Source: Streptosporangium sp. NBC_01756 (lineage in GTDB: Bacteria > Actinomycetota > Actinomycetes > Streptosporangiales > Streptosporangiaceae). From it: 64,000 bases of DNA. This document shows, piece by piece, positions 1 through 8,094 of this stretch (within the stretch, counting starts at the first letter, position 1; each line of letters opens with the position of its first letter). The stretch is from contig NZ_CP109130.1 of the NCBI RefSeq assembly GCF_035917975.1, forward strand, positions 7,750,001 through 7,814,000. Reading direction: 5' to 3'. The notes beneath the pieces are model-generated. The model was not told the origin of the DNA, ran no database searches, and saw only the letters and a list, made by a program, of their open reading frames with translations. Position numbers and translations under genes: made by a program.

Positions 1-314
1 TAGACCTTGATGGACTTGGACGTTCACCAGGGATGACTAGAAGCTACGCGAAAAGGACAAACGATTACAAGTAGGGCACATTGCCCTGGCTTGGGAATAA
101 GCCCGATTCGAGGGGGTGGGCTTGGCGTGCCCCAAAGATCGACAACTCCGCGCCGGCGGCTCGGCCGGAGCCGGGAACGCCTGCGGGCAAGGCGTTTTCG
201 GCCGACGGGGGAGCCGCAGGGCCGCGGGGCCGCACCCGCTCCGCCCCACGGTTTCGCCATCATCGTAGATCTTTTGGATGATGGCCGCTTTACCTGCGAA
301 AACGCTCGGTTCGA
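1..314. other. Intergenic, no gene recognised
   Basis: This stretch lies downstream of the TetR gene. Short open frames occur on both strands, but none has family resemblance, a convincing ribosome site or consistent codon use. I see no clear terminator or repeat in it. Confidence 0.4.
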
Positions 315-893
315 TCATCGTCTGGGCTCGGTCCAAGCATGGATCAGCGGCAGCAGCACCCGGTCGACCGTGTCCGCGACGAAGGACTCGTCCAGCGGCT
401 TGCCGACGATGAGCAGCCGGTGCCAGACCAGGGCCTCGGTGACCGTTCTGATTTCGCCGGGATCGGCCCTCCCCGGCAGTTCGCCCCGGTCGCGGGCGCG
501 GTCGAGGAGCGGGGTGGTGCCGGTGATGTCGGGGCGCGGCACGTGCTCACGCAGGGCGGCCGCCAGTTCGGGGGTGGTGAGCAGGGCCGGGAGCAGCCCG
601 AAGACCAGGCCGTGCTGCTGCTCCAGGGTCCGGCAGAATCCGCCCACCACCGCCACGAGGTCACCGCGCATCGACCCGGTGTCGGGCGGCGGTGCGACGC
701 CGATCTCCAGGTGGTTGCGGACCAGATCCACCACCAGGGCCTCCTTGCCCGGCCAGCGACGGTAGATCGTGGCCTTGCTCGCACTGGCGCGCCTGGCGAT
801 CTGATCGATGGACATGCGCTCGAAACCGACCTCGGAGAGCAGTTCCATGGTCGCGTCGAGAATCGCGCGCTCTCGTCTGGGGTCGAGACGCAA
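315..893 (-). CDS. TetR family transcriptional regulator
   Basis: A 192-residue TetR repressor. Residues about 8-55 form the DNA-binding domain, ending in the typical ASKATIYRRWPGKEAL helix-turn-helix segment; the rest is the helical ligand and dimer domain, which resembles the TetR C-terminal class with a KPLDESFV segment. The start is TTG at 893 with GGAG five bases upstream. It lies 15 bp after the SDR gene on the same strand, so the two are probably co-transcribed from a promoter near 1800. The 25-bp palindrome at 1808-1832 is a good candidate for its operator, which would make it an autoregulator that also controls the SDR. The ligand cannot be told from sequence. Confidence 0.9.
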   Translation of the reverse strand: MRLDPRRERAILDATMELLSEVGFERMSIDQIARRASASKATIYRRWPGKEALVVDLVRNHLEIGVAPPPDTGSMRGDLVAVVGGFCRTLEQQHGLVFGLLPALLTTPELAAALREHVPRPDITGTTPLLDRARDRGELPGRADPGEIRTVTEALVWHRLLIVGKPLDESFVADTVDRVLLPLIHAWTEPRR

Positions 894-908
894 GGTGGCT
901 CCGATGGG

Positions 909-1781
909 CTACGAGTGTTGGGTGAGCGCCTCGAATCGTACGCCTGTGAGCTCCTCCGACGTCTCCCACAGCCGCCGGGCGACCGTCTCGTCCAGCGCCT
1001 TGGGGGAGAGGGTCAGCGTCTTCGGGCCGGGGCCGATGAACCGGCCTCCGGTCACCTCGGGAGAGGTGGCGGCGTAGAGGGAGGGGGCCGCGCCCTTGTC
1101 CGGAGGTTGGAGCACCAGCCGGATGAGGGCGTTGACCGGTCCGGTGAGCACACCCGCCTTCATGATGCCGGTGGCGGTCGCGCCGGGGTGGGTGGCGACG
1201 CTGAGCAGCCGTCCCCCCGCCCGGCGCTGCAGTTCCAGGGTGAACAGCAGGTTGGCGAGCTTCGACCTGCCGTAGGCCGAGAACCGCCGGTAGCGGCGTT
1301 CCAGGCCCAGATCGTCGAAGTCGATCCTTCCCAGGCTGTAGGCGTCGCTGGAGACCGTGACGACCCGGGAGCCCGGTCCGGCGAGCAGTCGCGGCAGCAG
1401 CAGCCCGGTCAGCGCGAAGTGCCCCAGGTGGTTGGTGCCGAACTGCATCTCGAAGCCGTCGGCGGTGGTCCGCCGGGGGATCATGCCGACCCCCGCATTG
1501 TTGATCAACAGGTTGACGGGCCCGTCGAAGGCGGCGGCGAACGCCCGTACCGAGCTCAGGTCGGCCAGGTCCAGCCGTTGCAGTTCGATCCGCGCGTTCG
1601 GCGCGGCCGACCGGATCGCGCTCCGCACCGTCTCGCCCCTGGCGAGGTCCCGTACGGCCATCACGACCCGGGCGCCGTGCCGGGCCAGGTGCAGGGCGGT
1701 GGGGACCCCGATGCCGCCCCCGGCGCCGGTGACCACCGCGGTGGAGCCGGTCAGGTCGGGGATGTCGTTCGGAGTCCACAT
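909..1781 (-). CDS. SDR family NAD(P)-dependent oxidoreductase
   Basis: A 290-residue short-chain dehydrogenase/reductase of the retinol dehydrogenase-like type. It has the Rossmann TGAGGGIG cofactor motif near residue 19, NNAG near 95, the catalytic serine strand VVTVSS and the YGRSK (YxxxK) active site. The open frame extends 27 codons upstream, but ATG at 1781 follows GAGGAG at good spacing and begins just before the cofactor fold, so it is preferred. It is the first gene of a two-gene unit with the TetR regulator. The substrate is unknown; the tight coupling to a TetR suggests induction by a small hydrophobic compound (inference). Confidence 0.9.
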   Translation of the reverse strand: MWTPNDIPDLTGSTAVVTGAGGGIGVPTALHLARHGARVVMAVRDLARGETVRSAIRSAAPNARIELQRLDLADLSSVRAFAAAFDGPVNLLINNAGVGMIPRRTTADGFEMQFGTNHLGHFALTGLLLPRLLAGPGSRVVTVSSDAYSLGRIDFDDLGLERRYRRFSAYGRSKLANLLFTLELQRRAGGRLLSVATHPGATATGIMKAGVLTGPVNALIRLVLQPPDKGAAPSLYAATSPEVTGGRFIGPGPKTLTLSPKALDETVARRLWETSEELTGVRFEALTQHS

Positions 1782-1807
1782 GATGTGCTCCTCTGCAGCA
1801 GTGGCCA

Positions 1808-1832
1808 AGTGTACGAAACGGTTCCGTACACT
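1808..1832. promoter_or_regulatory. Palindromic operator, probable TetR site
   Basis: A 25-bp inverted repeat with arms beginning AGTGTACG and ending CGTACACT; only one base pair and the central base break the symmetry. It lies 27 bp upstream of the SDR start at 1781, where a repressor would block the promoter of the SDR-TetR unit. Size and position fit a TetR dimer pair; assignment to this TetR is inferred. Confidence 0.65.
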
Positions 1833-1931
1833 ACGGTAAGCCGTTCCCCGCGGGAAACGCAAGCGGGTGTACTCGCCTGTTCACCCGCAGTTCCCGGGCG
1901 CGTAAGCCGCCCCGGTTACGGTGAGGCCGTC

Positions 1932-2969
1932 GTGAACGGGTCATCGCCCGGCGTGGAGGACGGCCGAGACCACGCGCGGGAGCAGGGTTCGGCCGTCGCA
2001 TGGGTGGAGTCACCGCTGCAGTTGCTCTGCGCCGTGGAGGCCTGTCACGCCGGGCTGCTCGGCGCGCACGCCAGGGTGGTGCCCCGCGCGGGGCTGCGCC
2101 CGCTCGCCGTCACCCGCCGCGAGATCTCCCGGCTGAACCTTCCTCCGGGGCTGGAGCTGGCCACGCCCGAGCCCGGGATGCCCAGGCCCCGCCGGGGCGT
2201 GACCTGGACGATCGGCGACGCGTTCTCCGGAAAGGTCCAGGCGGGCCTGCTCACCGCGCTGCCCGGCCGGATCGTGATCGTCGACGACGGACTGGCCACC
2301 GTCAAGCTCCTGGAACTGCTCGCCGGACGGATCTGGACACCGCTGCTCCGGGCCCGTGCCACCGCCGGTCCGCTGCGGACCGTCCTCGGCACGGCCGCCG
2401 GCCTGCGACTGCGCGCCGCCGCCCGATCCGGCCGGCTGTCGGTCTTCACGGCCATGCCCGTCCCCGACGAGCTGGCGCGGGCCGTACGGGACAGGGGAGT
2501 GGAGCTGGTCACCCACGACTTCGCCTGGCTGCGGTCGCAGCCCCTGCGCGGACCCCGTCCCGAGGAGCGCACCGTCGTCCTCGGCACCTCGCTGGTCCGC
2601 AACGGCCTGATCCACCGCGATCCCTATCTCACCTGGCTGGCCGGACTCGGCTCGTCCGAGCCGGTGGCCTACTTCCCGCACCGCCGGGAGGATCCCCATG
2701 ACCTCGCCCAGGTCGGTCGACAGCCCGGGATCACCGTCTACGACGGCGGGATCCCCGCCGAGATGACCCTGCGAGGGCTGGCTGCCGGGCAGCGGGTGCT
2801 GAGCCTGCCGTCCACGGCGGTCACCTCCCTGCGGGTCCTGCTCTCGACCCGGGGCGTCGCCGTGGAGACGGTGGACGTCCCCGACGGGTGGTGGACCGCC
2901 CGGGCGGTCCCCTCACTCCGTTCCCATCTGTCGATGTCCACCCATCACGACACTGGAGTCACAGGTTGA
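1932..2969 (+). CDS. Putative polysialyltransferase-like glycosyltransferase
   Basis: A protein of about 345 residues. Residues from about 28 (AWVESPLQLLCAVEA) match the opening strand of GT-B enzymes of the family 52/polysialyltransferase kind, which often begin with an xxSPLQLL segment. Later features fit too: IVDDG near 115, YFPHRRED near 250 and SLPSTAVTSL near 297, like the HP and S/T motifs that bind CMP-sugars. GTG at 1932 after GGTGAGG is my choice; GTG at 1953 is also possible. The same frame stays open far upstream as an antisense shadow of the TetR and SDR genes. It overlaps the next gene by four bases (TTGA), so the two are translationally coupled. Role: probably adds nonulosonic acid to a surface glycan (inference from motifs and context). 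Confidence 0.7.
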   Translation: MNGSSPGVEDGRDHAREQGSAVAWVESPLQLLCAVEACHAGLLGAHARVVPRAGLRPLAVTRREISRLNLPPGLELATPEPGMPRPRRGVTWTIGDAFSGKVQAGLLTALPGRIVIVDDGLATVKLLELLAGRIWTPLLRARATAGPLRTVLGTAAGLRLRAAARSGRLSVFTAMPVPDELARAVRDRGVELVTHDFAWLRSQPLRGPRPEERTVVLGTSLVRNGLIHRDPYLTWLAGLGSSEPVAYFPHRREDPHDLAQVGRQPGITVYDGGIPAEMTLRGLAAGQRVLSLPSTAVTSLRVLLSTRGVAVETVDVPDGWWTARAVPSLRSHLSMSTHHDTGVTG

Positions 2970-4168
2970 AGGTCCTGGCCGTGGCCGATTCGGATTCCTA
3001 TCTGAAGTGGGCCGCCCACCTGCTGGAAGATCTCCCTTCGAGCTGTACGGCGGAGCTGACGGTGATCCGTACTCCCATCACGCCCTCCCCTGCCCAGATC
3101 CGCGCGGCCGTCGCCGGTGTGGCCGCCGATCCCCCCGTGCTGTCGGCCCGGGGGCTGCGCCGGGCGGCCGAGCGGCTACGACCCGACGTGGTGCTGGTCG
3201 CCTGCACCGGGCCCGTGGTGGACATCCTGGTGAGCGAGGTGCTCTCCGGCCTGGCACCGCGGCCGGTGTTCGTCTCCGGGCTGCCCGGGATCTCCATTCC
3301 GGCGACCGAGAAGGCGTGGCTGTTCCGCAGCGGGTGCGACCTGTTCGTCCTGCACAGCGAGCGAGAGGTCGCGGAGTTCTCGGCACTCGGCCGTGAGCTG
3401 GGCGGCGGTGGGGCGGTGGGCTTGACCCGGCTGCCGTTCCTGAACGGCGGCGAGGGGATCCCCGTCACCGGCCCGCGCAACCGGGTGGTGTTCGCCACCC
3501 AGGCCAAGGTGCCCAGGCGCAGGGAGGAGCGCGAGCGGATCCTGCTCTCCCTGGCCGCGCTGGCCGAGCGGCGGCCGGACCTCGACGTGGTGGTCAAGCT
3601 CCGGGCACTGGACACCGAACGGCAGACCCACAACGAGCGTCACCACTATCAGCGGCTGTGGCGGTCACTGGCCGACGGCGGCCGGGTCCGTCCCGACGCC
3701 GTGCGTTTCGCCGTGGGGCCCATGCACGAACACCTGGCCCACGCGGCCGGATTCGTCACGGTCAGTTCGACCGCCGCACTGGAGGCGATCGCCCAGTCCG
3801 TGCCCCTGCTGGTGCTGTCGGACTTCGGGGTCGGCGCAGAGATGATCAATCTGGTCTTCGATGGCAGCGGCCTGCTCGGCACTCTGGACGACCTGTCCGA
3901 GGGGCGTTTCCGCACCCCGGAGGAGGCCTGGTGCCAGGCCAACTACTTCCACCGGCGGGGGGAGAGCGACTGGATGTCGCAGATGGTCACCCTGGTCGCC
4001 CGGGTCCGCGCGGGACGGCTGGCCCCCGCCCGGTCCCTGCTCGACGGCCCGCAGTACACAGCCGCCCGGCGCCGTGCCCGCCTGCGCGTCGAGGTCCCGC
4101 CCAACGTGCTGCGCGCCGGTTACCGGGCCAAGCGCCGGATGACCCGCTACCTGAGGGTGTTCGGCTGA
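2966..4168 (+). CDS. DUF6716-type putative glycosyltransferase
   Basis: A 400-residue GT-B-like protein starting at TTG 2966 (KVLAVADSDSYLKW), with GGAG ten bases upstream and overlap with the preceding stop. The N-terminal half holds an ALxxARPVFVSGLPG-like strand pattern. The C-terminal half has a sugar-nucleotide binding region with HEHLAHAAGFVTVSSTAALEAI, where the histidine and SSTAAL resemble the HP and S/T motifs of polysialyltransferases. Basic residues end the protein (YRAKRRMTRYLRVF), which could hold it at the membrane. It is coupled to the previous glycosyltransferase, so both probably work on the same polymer. It overlaps the convergent kinase gene by 22 bp. Substrate is not known. 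Confidence 0.7.
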   Translation: MKVLAVADSDSYLKWAAHLLEDLPSSCTAELTVIRTPITPSPAQIRAAVAGVAADPPVLSARGLRRAAERLRPDVVLVACTGPVVDILVSEVLSGLAPRPVFVSGLPGISIPATEKAWLFRSGCDLFVLHSEREVAEFSALGRELGGGGAVGLTRLPFLNGGEGIPVTGPRNRVVFATQAKVPRRREERERILLSLAALAERRPDLDVVVKLRALDTERQTHNERHHYQRLWRSLADGGRVRPDAVRFAVGPMHEHLAHAAGFVTVSSTAALEAIAQSVPLLVLSDFGVGAEMINLVFDGSGLLGTLDDLSEGRFRTPEEAWCQANYFHRRGESDWMSQMVTLVARVRAGRLAPARSLLDGPQYTAARRRARLRVEVPPNVLRAGYRAKRRMTRYLRVFG

Positions 4169-5550
4169 GGGGCGTCGGCCGGGAGCCCGGTCCCGCCCCG
4201 GTCGTCCGACGTCTCCTTCTCCGCGTCCGTCCCGGGTGGCCGGCCGGCCGCTTCTCCGGCGAGCGGCAGCCGTAGGACGAACCTCGCGCCGCGCTCGCAG
4301 TCGGCGATCCGCAGGGTGCCGCCGTGCACTTCGGCGATCTCCCGGGCGATGGCCAGACCCAGGCCGCTGCCGTGGGCGTCGCGCTCGCGGCTGTCGGCCA
4401 GGCGGACGAACCGCTGGAACACCCGCTCGCGGTCGGCAGGAGGGACGCCCCTGCCGTCGTCGACCACCTCCAGCACCGCCTGGCCCTTCCTGGCGTCGGG
4501 GTAAACGCTCACCATGACCTCGCGTTCGGCATGCCGTACGGCGTTGTCGACCAGGTTGGTCAGCAACCGCGCCAGCTGCACCCGGTTGCCCGCGACCAGC
4601 GCTCCCCGCACCAGGTCGCGGCCGACCGTGTCGGGGCGGCGGATCAGTTCGGCGCCGACCACTTCGCCCAGGTCGACCGGCTCGACGTCGTGCGGCATCC
4701 CCGCGTCCAGACGGATCACCGCCAGCAGGTCCTCCACCAGGAACTGGAGCCGGTCGACCGCGCTGTCCAGCCCCGCGAGGGTCGCGGAGACGTCGGTGGC
4801 CGGATCGCTCAGTGCCAGGTCGAGCTGGGTGCGCAGGGCGGTGATGGGGCTGCGCAGCTCGTGCGAGACGTCGGCGGCGAACCGCTGCTGCTGACCGACC
4901 GCCTTCTCCAGCCGCTCCAGCGTCTCGTTGATGGTCTTGGCCAGCGCCCGGAACTCCACCGGCTGCTCCGGCTCCGGCACCCGCTTGCCCAGGTCGGTGG
5001 CGGTGATCTCGTTCAGCTTCGCGCGCATCCTGTGCACGGGGGCGAGCGCCCCCGACAGCGCCACCCAGGTGGCCAGAGTGACCAGGCCCACGCACAGCAG
5101 CGCGGCCCCGCCCAGCAGCGCGATGCGGGTCGGCTGGTGGAACAGGCCGGGTTCGGGCTGGGCCACGTAGACCGTCCCGCCCGGTGCGGTGAAGCCCACG
5201 GTGACCAGCCGCTGCCCGTTCCGGATGACCGTCCCATCCCAGCGCAGCTCGTCCGAGATCGGCCGGGCCGTCGTGAGCGGCTTCCAGCCCTCCGCCGGCG
5301 GGGAGGAGGAGAGCACCCGCCCGTTGCCGGCCACCAGCTGCACGACTCCGCCGTCGACGGGGATCACCGGAGTGAGCGGCCCGCCTTCCGTGATGTTCGA
5401 CACGTTCTGCCGTGCCAGTGACGCGGCGTGGGCCCGCACGTCGTGGATCGCCTGGTGCTGGTCCGCCGTGAGCAGCGCGAACCAGCCCAGGATCGCGATC
5501 ACGCCGGTCACCAGCGCCGCGACCAGGGTGCTCTGTGCGCGCAAGGTCAT
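4147..5550 (-). CDS. Two-component sensor histidine kinase
   Basis: A 467-residue membrane kinase. Transmembrane helix 1 spans about residues 9-28, an extracytoplasmic sensor region of about 130 residues follows, and helix 2 spans about 165-188. A HAMP linker is followed by the HisKA motif FAADVSHELRSPITALR (phosphorylated His) and the ATPase domain with NLVDNAVRHA, DDGRGVP and GSGLGLAI boxes. No response regulator lies beside it, which makes it an orphan in this window. It follows the polysialyltransferase-like gene by 83 bp on the same strand and overlaps the convergent DUF6716 gene at its 3' end. It may sense the cell envelope, but that is inference from position only. Confidence 0.92.
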   Translation of the reverse strand: MTLRAQSTLVAALVTGVIAILGWFALLTADQHQAIHDVRAHAASLARQNVSNITEGGPLTPVIPVDGGVVQLVAGNGRVLSSSPPAEGWKPLTTARPISDELRWDGTVIRNGQRLVTVGFTAPGGTVYVAQPEPGLFHQPTRIALLGGAALLCVGLVTLATWVALSGALAPVHRMRAKLNEITATDLGKRVPEPEQPVEFRALAKTINETLERLEKAVGQQQRFAADVSHELRSPITALRTQLDLALSDPATDVSATLAGLDSAVDRLQFLVEDLLAVIRLDAGMPHDVEPVDLGEVVGAELIRRPDTVGRDLVRGALVAGNRVQLARLLTNLVDNAVRHAEREVMVSVYPDARKGQAVLEVVDDGRGVPPADRERVFQRFVRLADSRERDAHGSGLGLAIAREIAEVHGGTLRIADCERGARFVLRLPLAGEAAGRPPGTDAEKETSDDRGGTGLPADAPQPNTLR

Positions 5551-5633
5551 CGGCGGTCTCCCCCTGCCGTGCTGCTCCGCCCCGTACCCGGAACGGTTGA
5601 GGGACGGTATTCCCAGCCCAAGGGGATATATGT

Positions 5634-6935
5634 CTAGTTATGGGTGTTTTGGGGTAGAGCTCGCGCCAGTCGGCGGCGGAGTTTTCCCAGCGTTCCGGGT
5701 TCCTGGACGGCGGCCGCGGGACGCAGCCCCAGGGCGGCCAGGCGCCGCTGTTTGAAGTAACGGGCCGGTCCGTGGGCGTCCAGATAGGTGGCTGCGACCT
5801 CACGCAGGCCGGGATACGCCTCGCTCCGCATGCAGTAGCCGACCGCTCCGACCAGGGCCGGCAGGTTCACCGGGGGCGGCTCCTCCAGCGACCCGTCGGC
5901 AGACAACCGGGGGAACAGGGCGTCGACGACGGTGGCAGGGATCCGGTTGCTGTTCTCGTACGGCGAGAGCCGCTCCAGGACCAGTTCCCCGCCCATCGTG
6001 GCGACCGCCAGGCCGAAGTGCCGCCCGGCGGTGACCAGGGCGGTGGAGAAGCAGCCCACCACGAGAGCGGGTCGCAGCGCGGCGAAGCACGACTCCGCAG
6101 ACACGGTCTCCGCCACGACCGCCAACTCCACACCCAGCTCGCCGGCCGTCTCGCGGAGCCGCTGGGCGTGCCGCCGCCCACCGGCCGGGTGGGGCTTGAA
6201 CAGCACGGTGCGGGCTCCCCGGGCGACCAGGCCGCGCAGCATGGCCGCGTGCAGCCCGGCCTCCTCCTCGGCGGTGACGAGGTCCAGCGCGGACAGGTAC
6301 TGGCCGAGGATCATCGGCGCACCCACCGGCAGGCCGTCCATGCCCCGCCCGGCGTCGCTCCGCTCGATCACGTCGAGGAAGGCCCGGTCGGGGAGGGGCT
6401 CGGCGGGCACGCCGTACTCCGAAAGCAGCAAGGGTGACAGCCCCGGCACGAGATCGAGGTGGAGCAGGCGGGTGATCCGGCCCGAGATCTCCGCCGGGAG
6501 CGGGTCGCGGGTGGGGCCGTAGCTCATCAGGCCGTCCGAGTAGACCGTGATCGGGCAGTCCCTGACCAGGCCTGCCAGGGTCCGCGACGGGGGGACCGCG
6601 ATGGACTCCAGAACAAGTTCGTCGAGGCCGTCGTCAAGGGAGAGATGGGAGCGCAGCAGGCGGCCCAGCATCGGGACCTCGACGATCCGGGCCCTCCAGT
6701 CCGACGGGTGCAGCGGGGCCACGATGTCGTTCCACGACCGGACCTCGTCGAAGAGCGGGCGCAGCGCGGCGAAGCCGGGGGCCTCGTCCAGGGAGGGGAT
6801 GATCTCCGGGATGGCCGCGTTGTTGGAGACCAGCAGGATGCGGCGGTCCTCGCGCGGACCGAAGCGGCCGTCGCCGATCGCCGCCGCCAGCGTCATCGCG
6901 CCGAACAGCGTAGAGGCGTAGAACAGCCGTGTCAT
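5634..6935 (-). CDS. Alpha-2,8-polysialyltransferase family protein
   Basis: A 433-residue protein of the polysialyltransferase (PF07388-like) family. It opens with a Rossmann-like strand (TRLFYASTLFGAMTLAAAI) and has a VYSDGLMSYGP segment, a KPHPAGG motif (the HP motif that contacts the CMP group) near 222 and an ALVVGCFSTALVTA S/T motif near 270. In the family these bind the CMP-sugar donor. The start ATG at 6935 overlaps the GT2 stop by four bases (ATGA). The upstream extension of the frame to 7301 is antisense or shadow sequence. With the CMP-nonulosonate enzyme two genes upstream, it probably builds or extends a sialic acid or Kdn chain (inference). Confidence 0.8.
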   Translation of the reverse strand: MTRLFYASTLFGAMTLAAAIGDGRFGPREDRRILLVSNNAAIPEIIPSLDEAPGFAALRPLFDEVRSWNDIVAPLHPSDWRARIVEVPMLGRLLRSHLSLDDGLDELVLESIAVPPSRTLAGLVRDCPITVYSDGLMSYGPTRDPLPAEISGRITRLLHLDLVPGLSPLLLSEYGVPAEPLPDRAFLDVIERSDAGRGMDGLPVGAPMILGQYLSALDLVTAEEEAGLHAAMLRGLVARGARTVLFKPHPAGGRRHAQRLRETAGELGVELAVVAETVSAESCFAALRPALVVGCFSTALVTAGRHFGLAVATMGGELVLERLSPYENSNRIPATVVDALFPRLSADGSLEEPPPVNLPALVGAVGYCMRSEAYPGLREVAATYLDAHGPARYFKQRRLAALGLRPAAAVQEPGTLGKLRRRLARALPQNTHN

Positions 6936-7861
6936 CGGGTCTCCAACAGTCTCCGCAGGATCTGATCGCGTTCCGGATCCAGCCGGGTCTCGGCGAGCAG
7001 GCTGTCCGGCAGTCGCCGCAGGGCGTCGGCGCCGCGCTGCTCGAAGCGGGCGCGCAGTTCGGGGGAGAAGCGGTCGGCCAGCTCCAGGTGGTGGGCCAGC
7101 AGCGCGCAGAAGGTGCGTACGGCCTTGGGCGCGAACTCCTCCTCCAGGTCCGCCAGGACCAGGTCGAAGGCATCGAAGAAGTGCAACTGCCTGGCGTCGC
7201 CGATCCGGGTCAGCGAGCCGGACACCATCCGCCGGTAGAAGATCCCGGCCAGGGAGACCACCGCGAACGAGCCGGCCTGCCGGTGCAGCCGCCAGATCCA
7301 CGGCCGGTCCTCGGCGGTGTGCAGGTGCCCGGGGAAGGTCAGCAGGTCACCGAGGTCGCGCCGGTAGATCCCGGCCCACGCATAGGGGTAGTCGACCATG
7401 GTCCTGACCCCGGCGGGCAGGATGTGGTCGCGCGGCTTCAGCACCACCTCCCTGGTGGCCAGGGGGGCGCGGTGGATCACCCGTCTGCGCCCCTCCACCT
7501 GGACGTGGTCCACCCGGACGAAGTCGCAGCCGAGTCGTTCGACCGCCTCCACCAGGTCGGCGAGATAGCCCGGCGCGAGCCAGTCGTCACCGTCCATGAA
7601 GGTCAGGTAGCGGCCCGAAGCCAGCGATGTCCCGAGGTTGCGGGCGTCCGCCAGCCCGGCCGGCGTCTCGTTGCGCAGGACGACCAGGCCGGGCAGGTCG
7701 GCCCGGAAGTCCTCGATGATCTGCCCGGTCGCGTCCGCCGACCCGTCGTCTACCACGATGAACTCGAAGTCCCGGTGCGCGTTTCTGACGAGCGAGGTGA
7801 GCGCGTCCGATATGTAGAGCTCGGCGTCCCGCACCGGGACGACGACGGACAGTTTGATCAA
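6932..7861 (-). CDS. Glycosyltransferase family 2
   Basis: A GT-A fold family 2 glycosyltransferase of about 309 residues. The start of the fold (LSVVVPVRDAELYISDALTSL), VVDDGSADAT, the DGDDW metal-binding region near residue 88 (TFMDGDDWLAPGY) and a later EDRPW motif with the catalytic acid are visible. TTG at 7861 is preferred because AAGGGA lies just upstream and the fold begins at once; GTG at 7891 is the alternative. The last four bases overlap the start of the polysialyltransferase-family gene. It may set the primer or a linking sugar of the polymer made by this locus. Confidence 0.88.
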   Translation of the reverse strand: MIKLSVVVPVRDAELYISDALTSLVRNAHRDFEFIVVDDGSADATGQIIEDFRADLPGLVVLRNETPAGLADARNLGTSLASGRYLTFMDGDDWLAPGYLADLVEAVERLGCDFVRVDHVQVEGRRRVIHRAPLATREVVLKPRDHILPAGVRTMVDYPYAWAGIYRRDLGDLLTFPGHLHTAEDRPWIWRLHRQAGSFAVVSLAGIFYRRMVSGSLTRIGDARQLHFFDAFDLVLADLEEEFAPKAVRTFCALLAHHLELADRFSPELRARFEQRGADALRRLPDSLLAETRLDPERDQILRRLLETR

Positions 7862-7925
7862 GTTTCCCTTCCCATCAAAACCGCTCCCCACGAGCGGACC
7901 CCCGACCCGCCGGCATCGCCTTCTA

Positions 7926-8011
7926 CCGCGAGGGGGCGCCGGTGAACCGGACCGAGGAACGAAGGAGCCCGCGAGGGGGCGCCGGTGAACTGGACTGAGG
8001 AACGAAGGAGC
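7926..8011. repeat. 43-bp direct tandem repeat, two copies
   Basis: Two adjacent 43-bp copies (7926-7968 and 7969-8011) differ at only two or three bases. Each holds GCGAGGGGGCGCC and GAGGAACGAAGGAGC. The second runs on into GAAGCGGATGAGTGACG. They fill the gap between the fused nonulosonate enzyme and the GT2 gene; a shorter CGCCTTCTA repeat follows near 8073-8102. Confidence 0.8.
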
Positions 8012-8094
8012 GAAGCGGATGAGTGACGAGGGAAGTCACCGGTTACCAGCCCCCGAGCCGCGACGCGCCAGCGTCGCCTTCTATACGTCGCCTT

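Noticed and set aside
339-1931. The upstream part of a very long forward frame that continues into the first glycosyltransferase
   Set aside because: It is antisense to the TetR and SDR genes, which have clear family motifs; its translation is low-complexity Gly/Arg/Gln-rich.
3665-5803. A 712-codon reverse frame overlapping the kinase
   Set aside because: Different frame from the real histidine kinase; no motif, Arg/Gly/Pro-rich.
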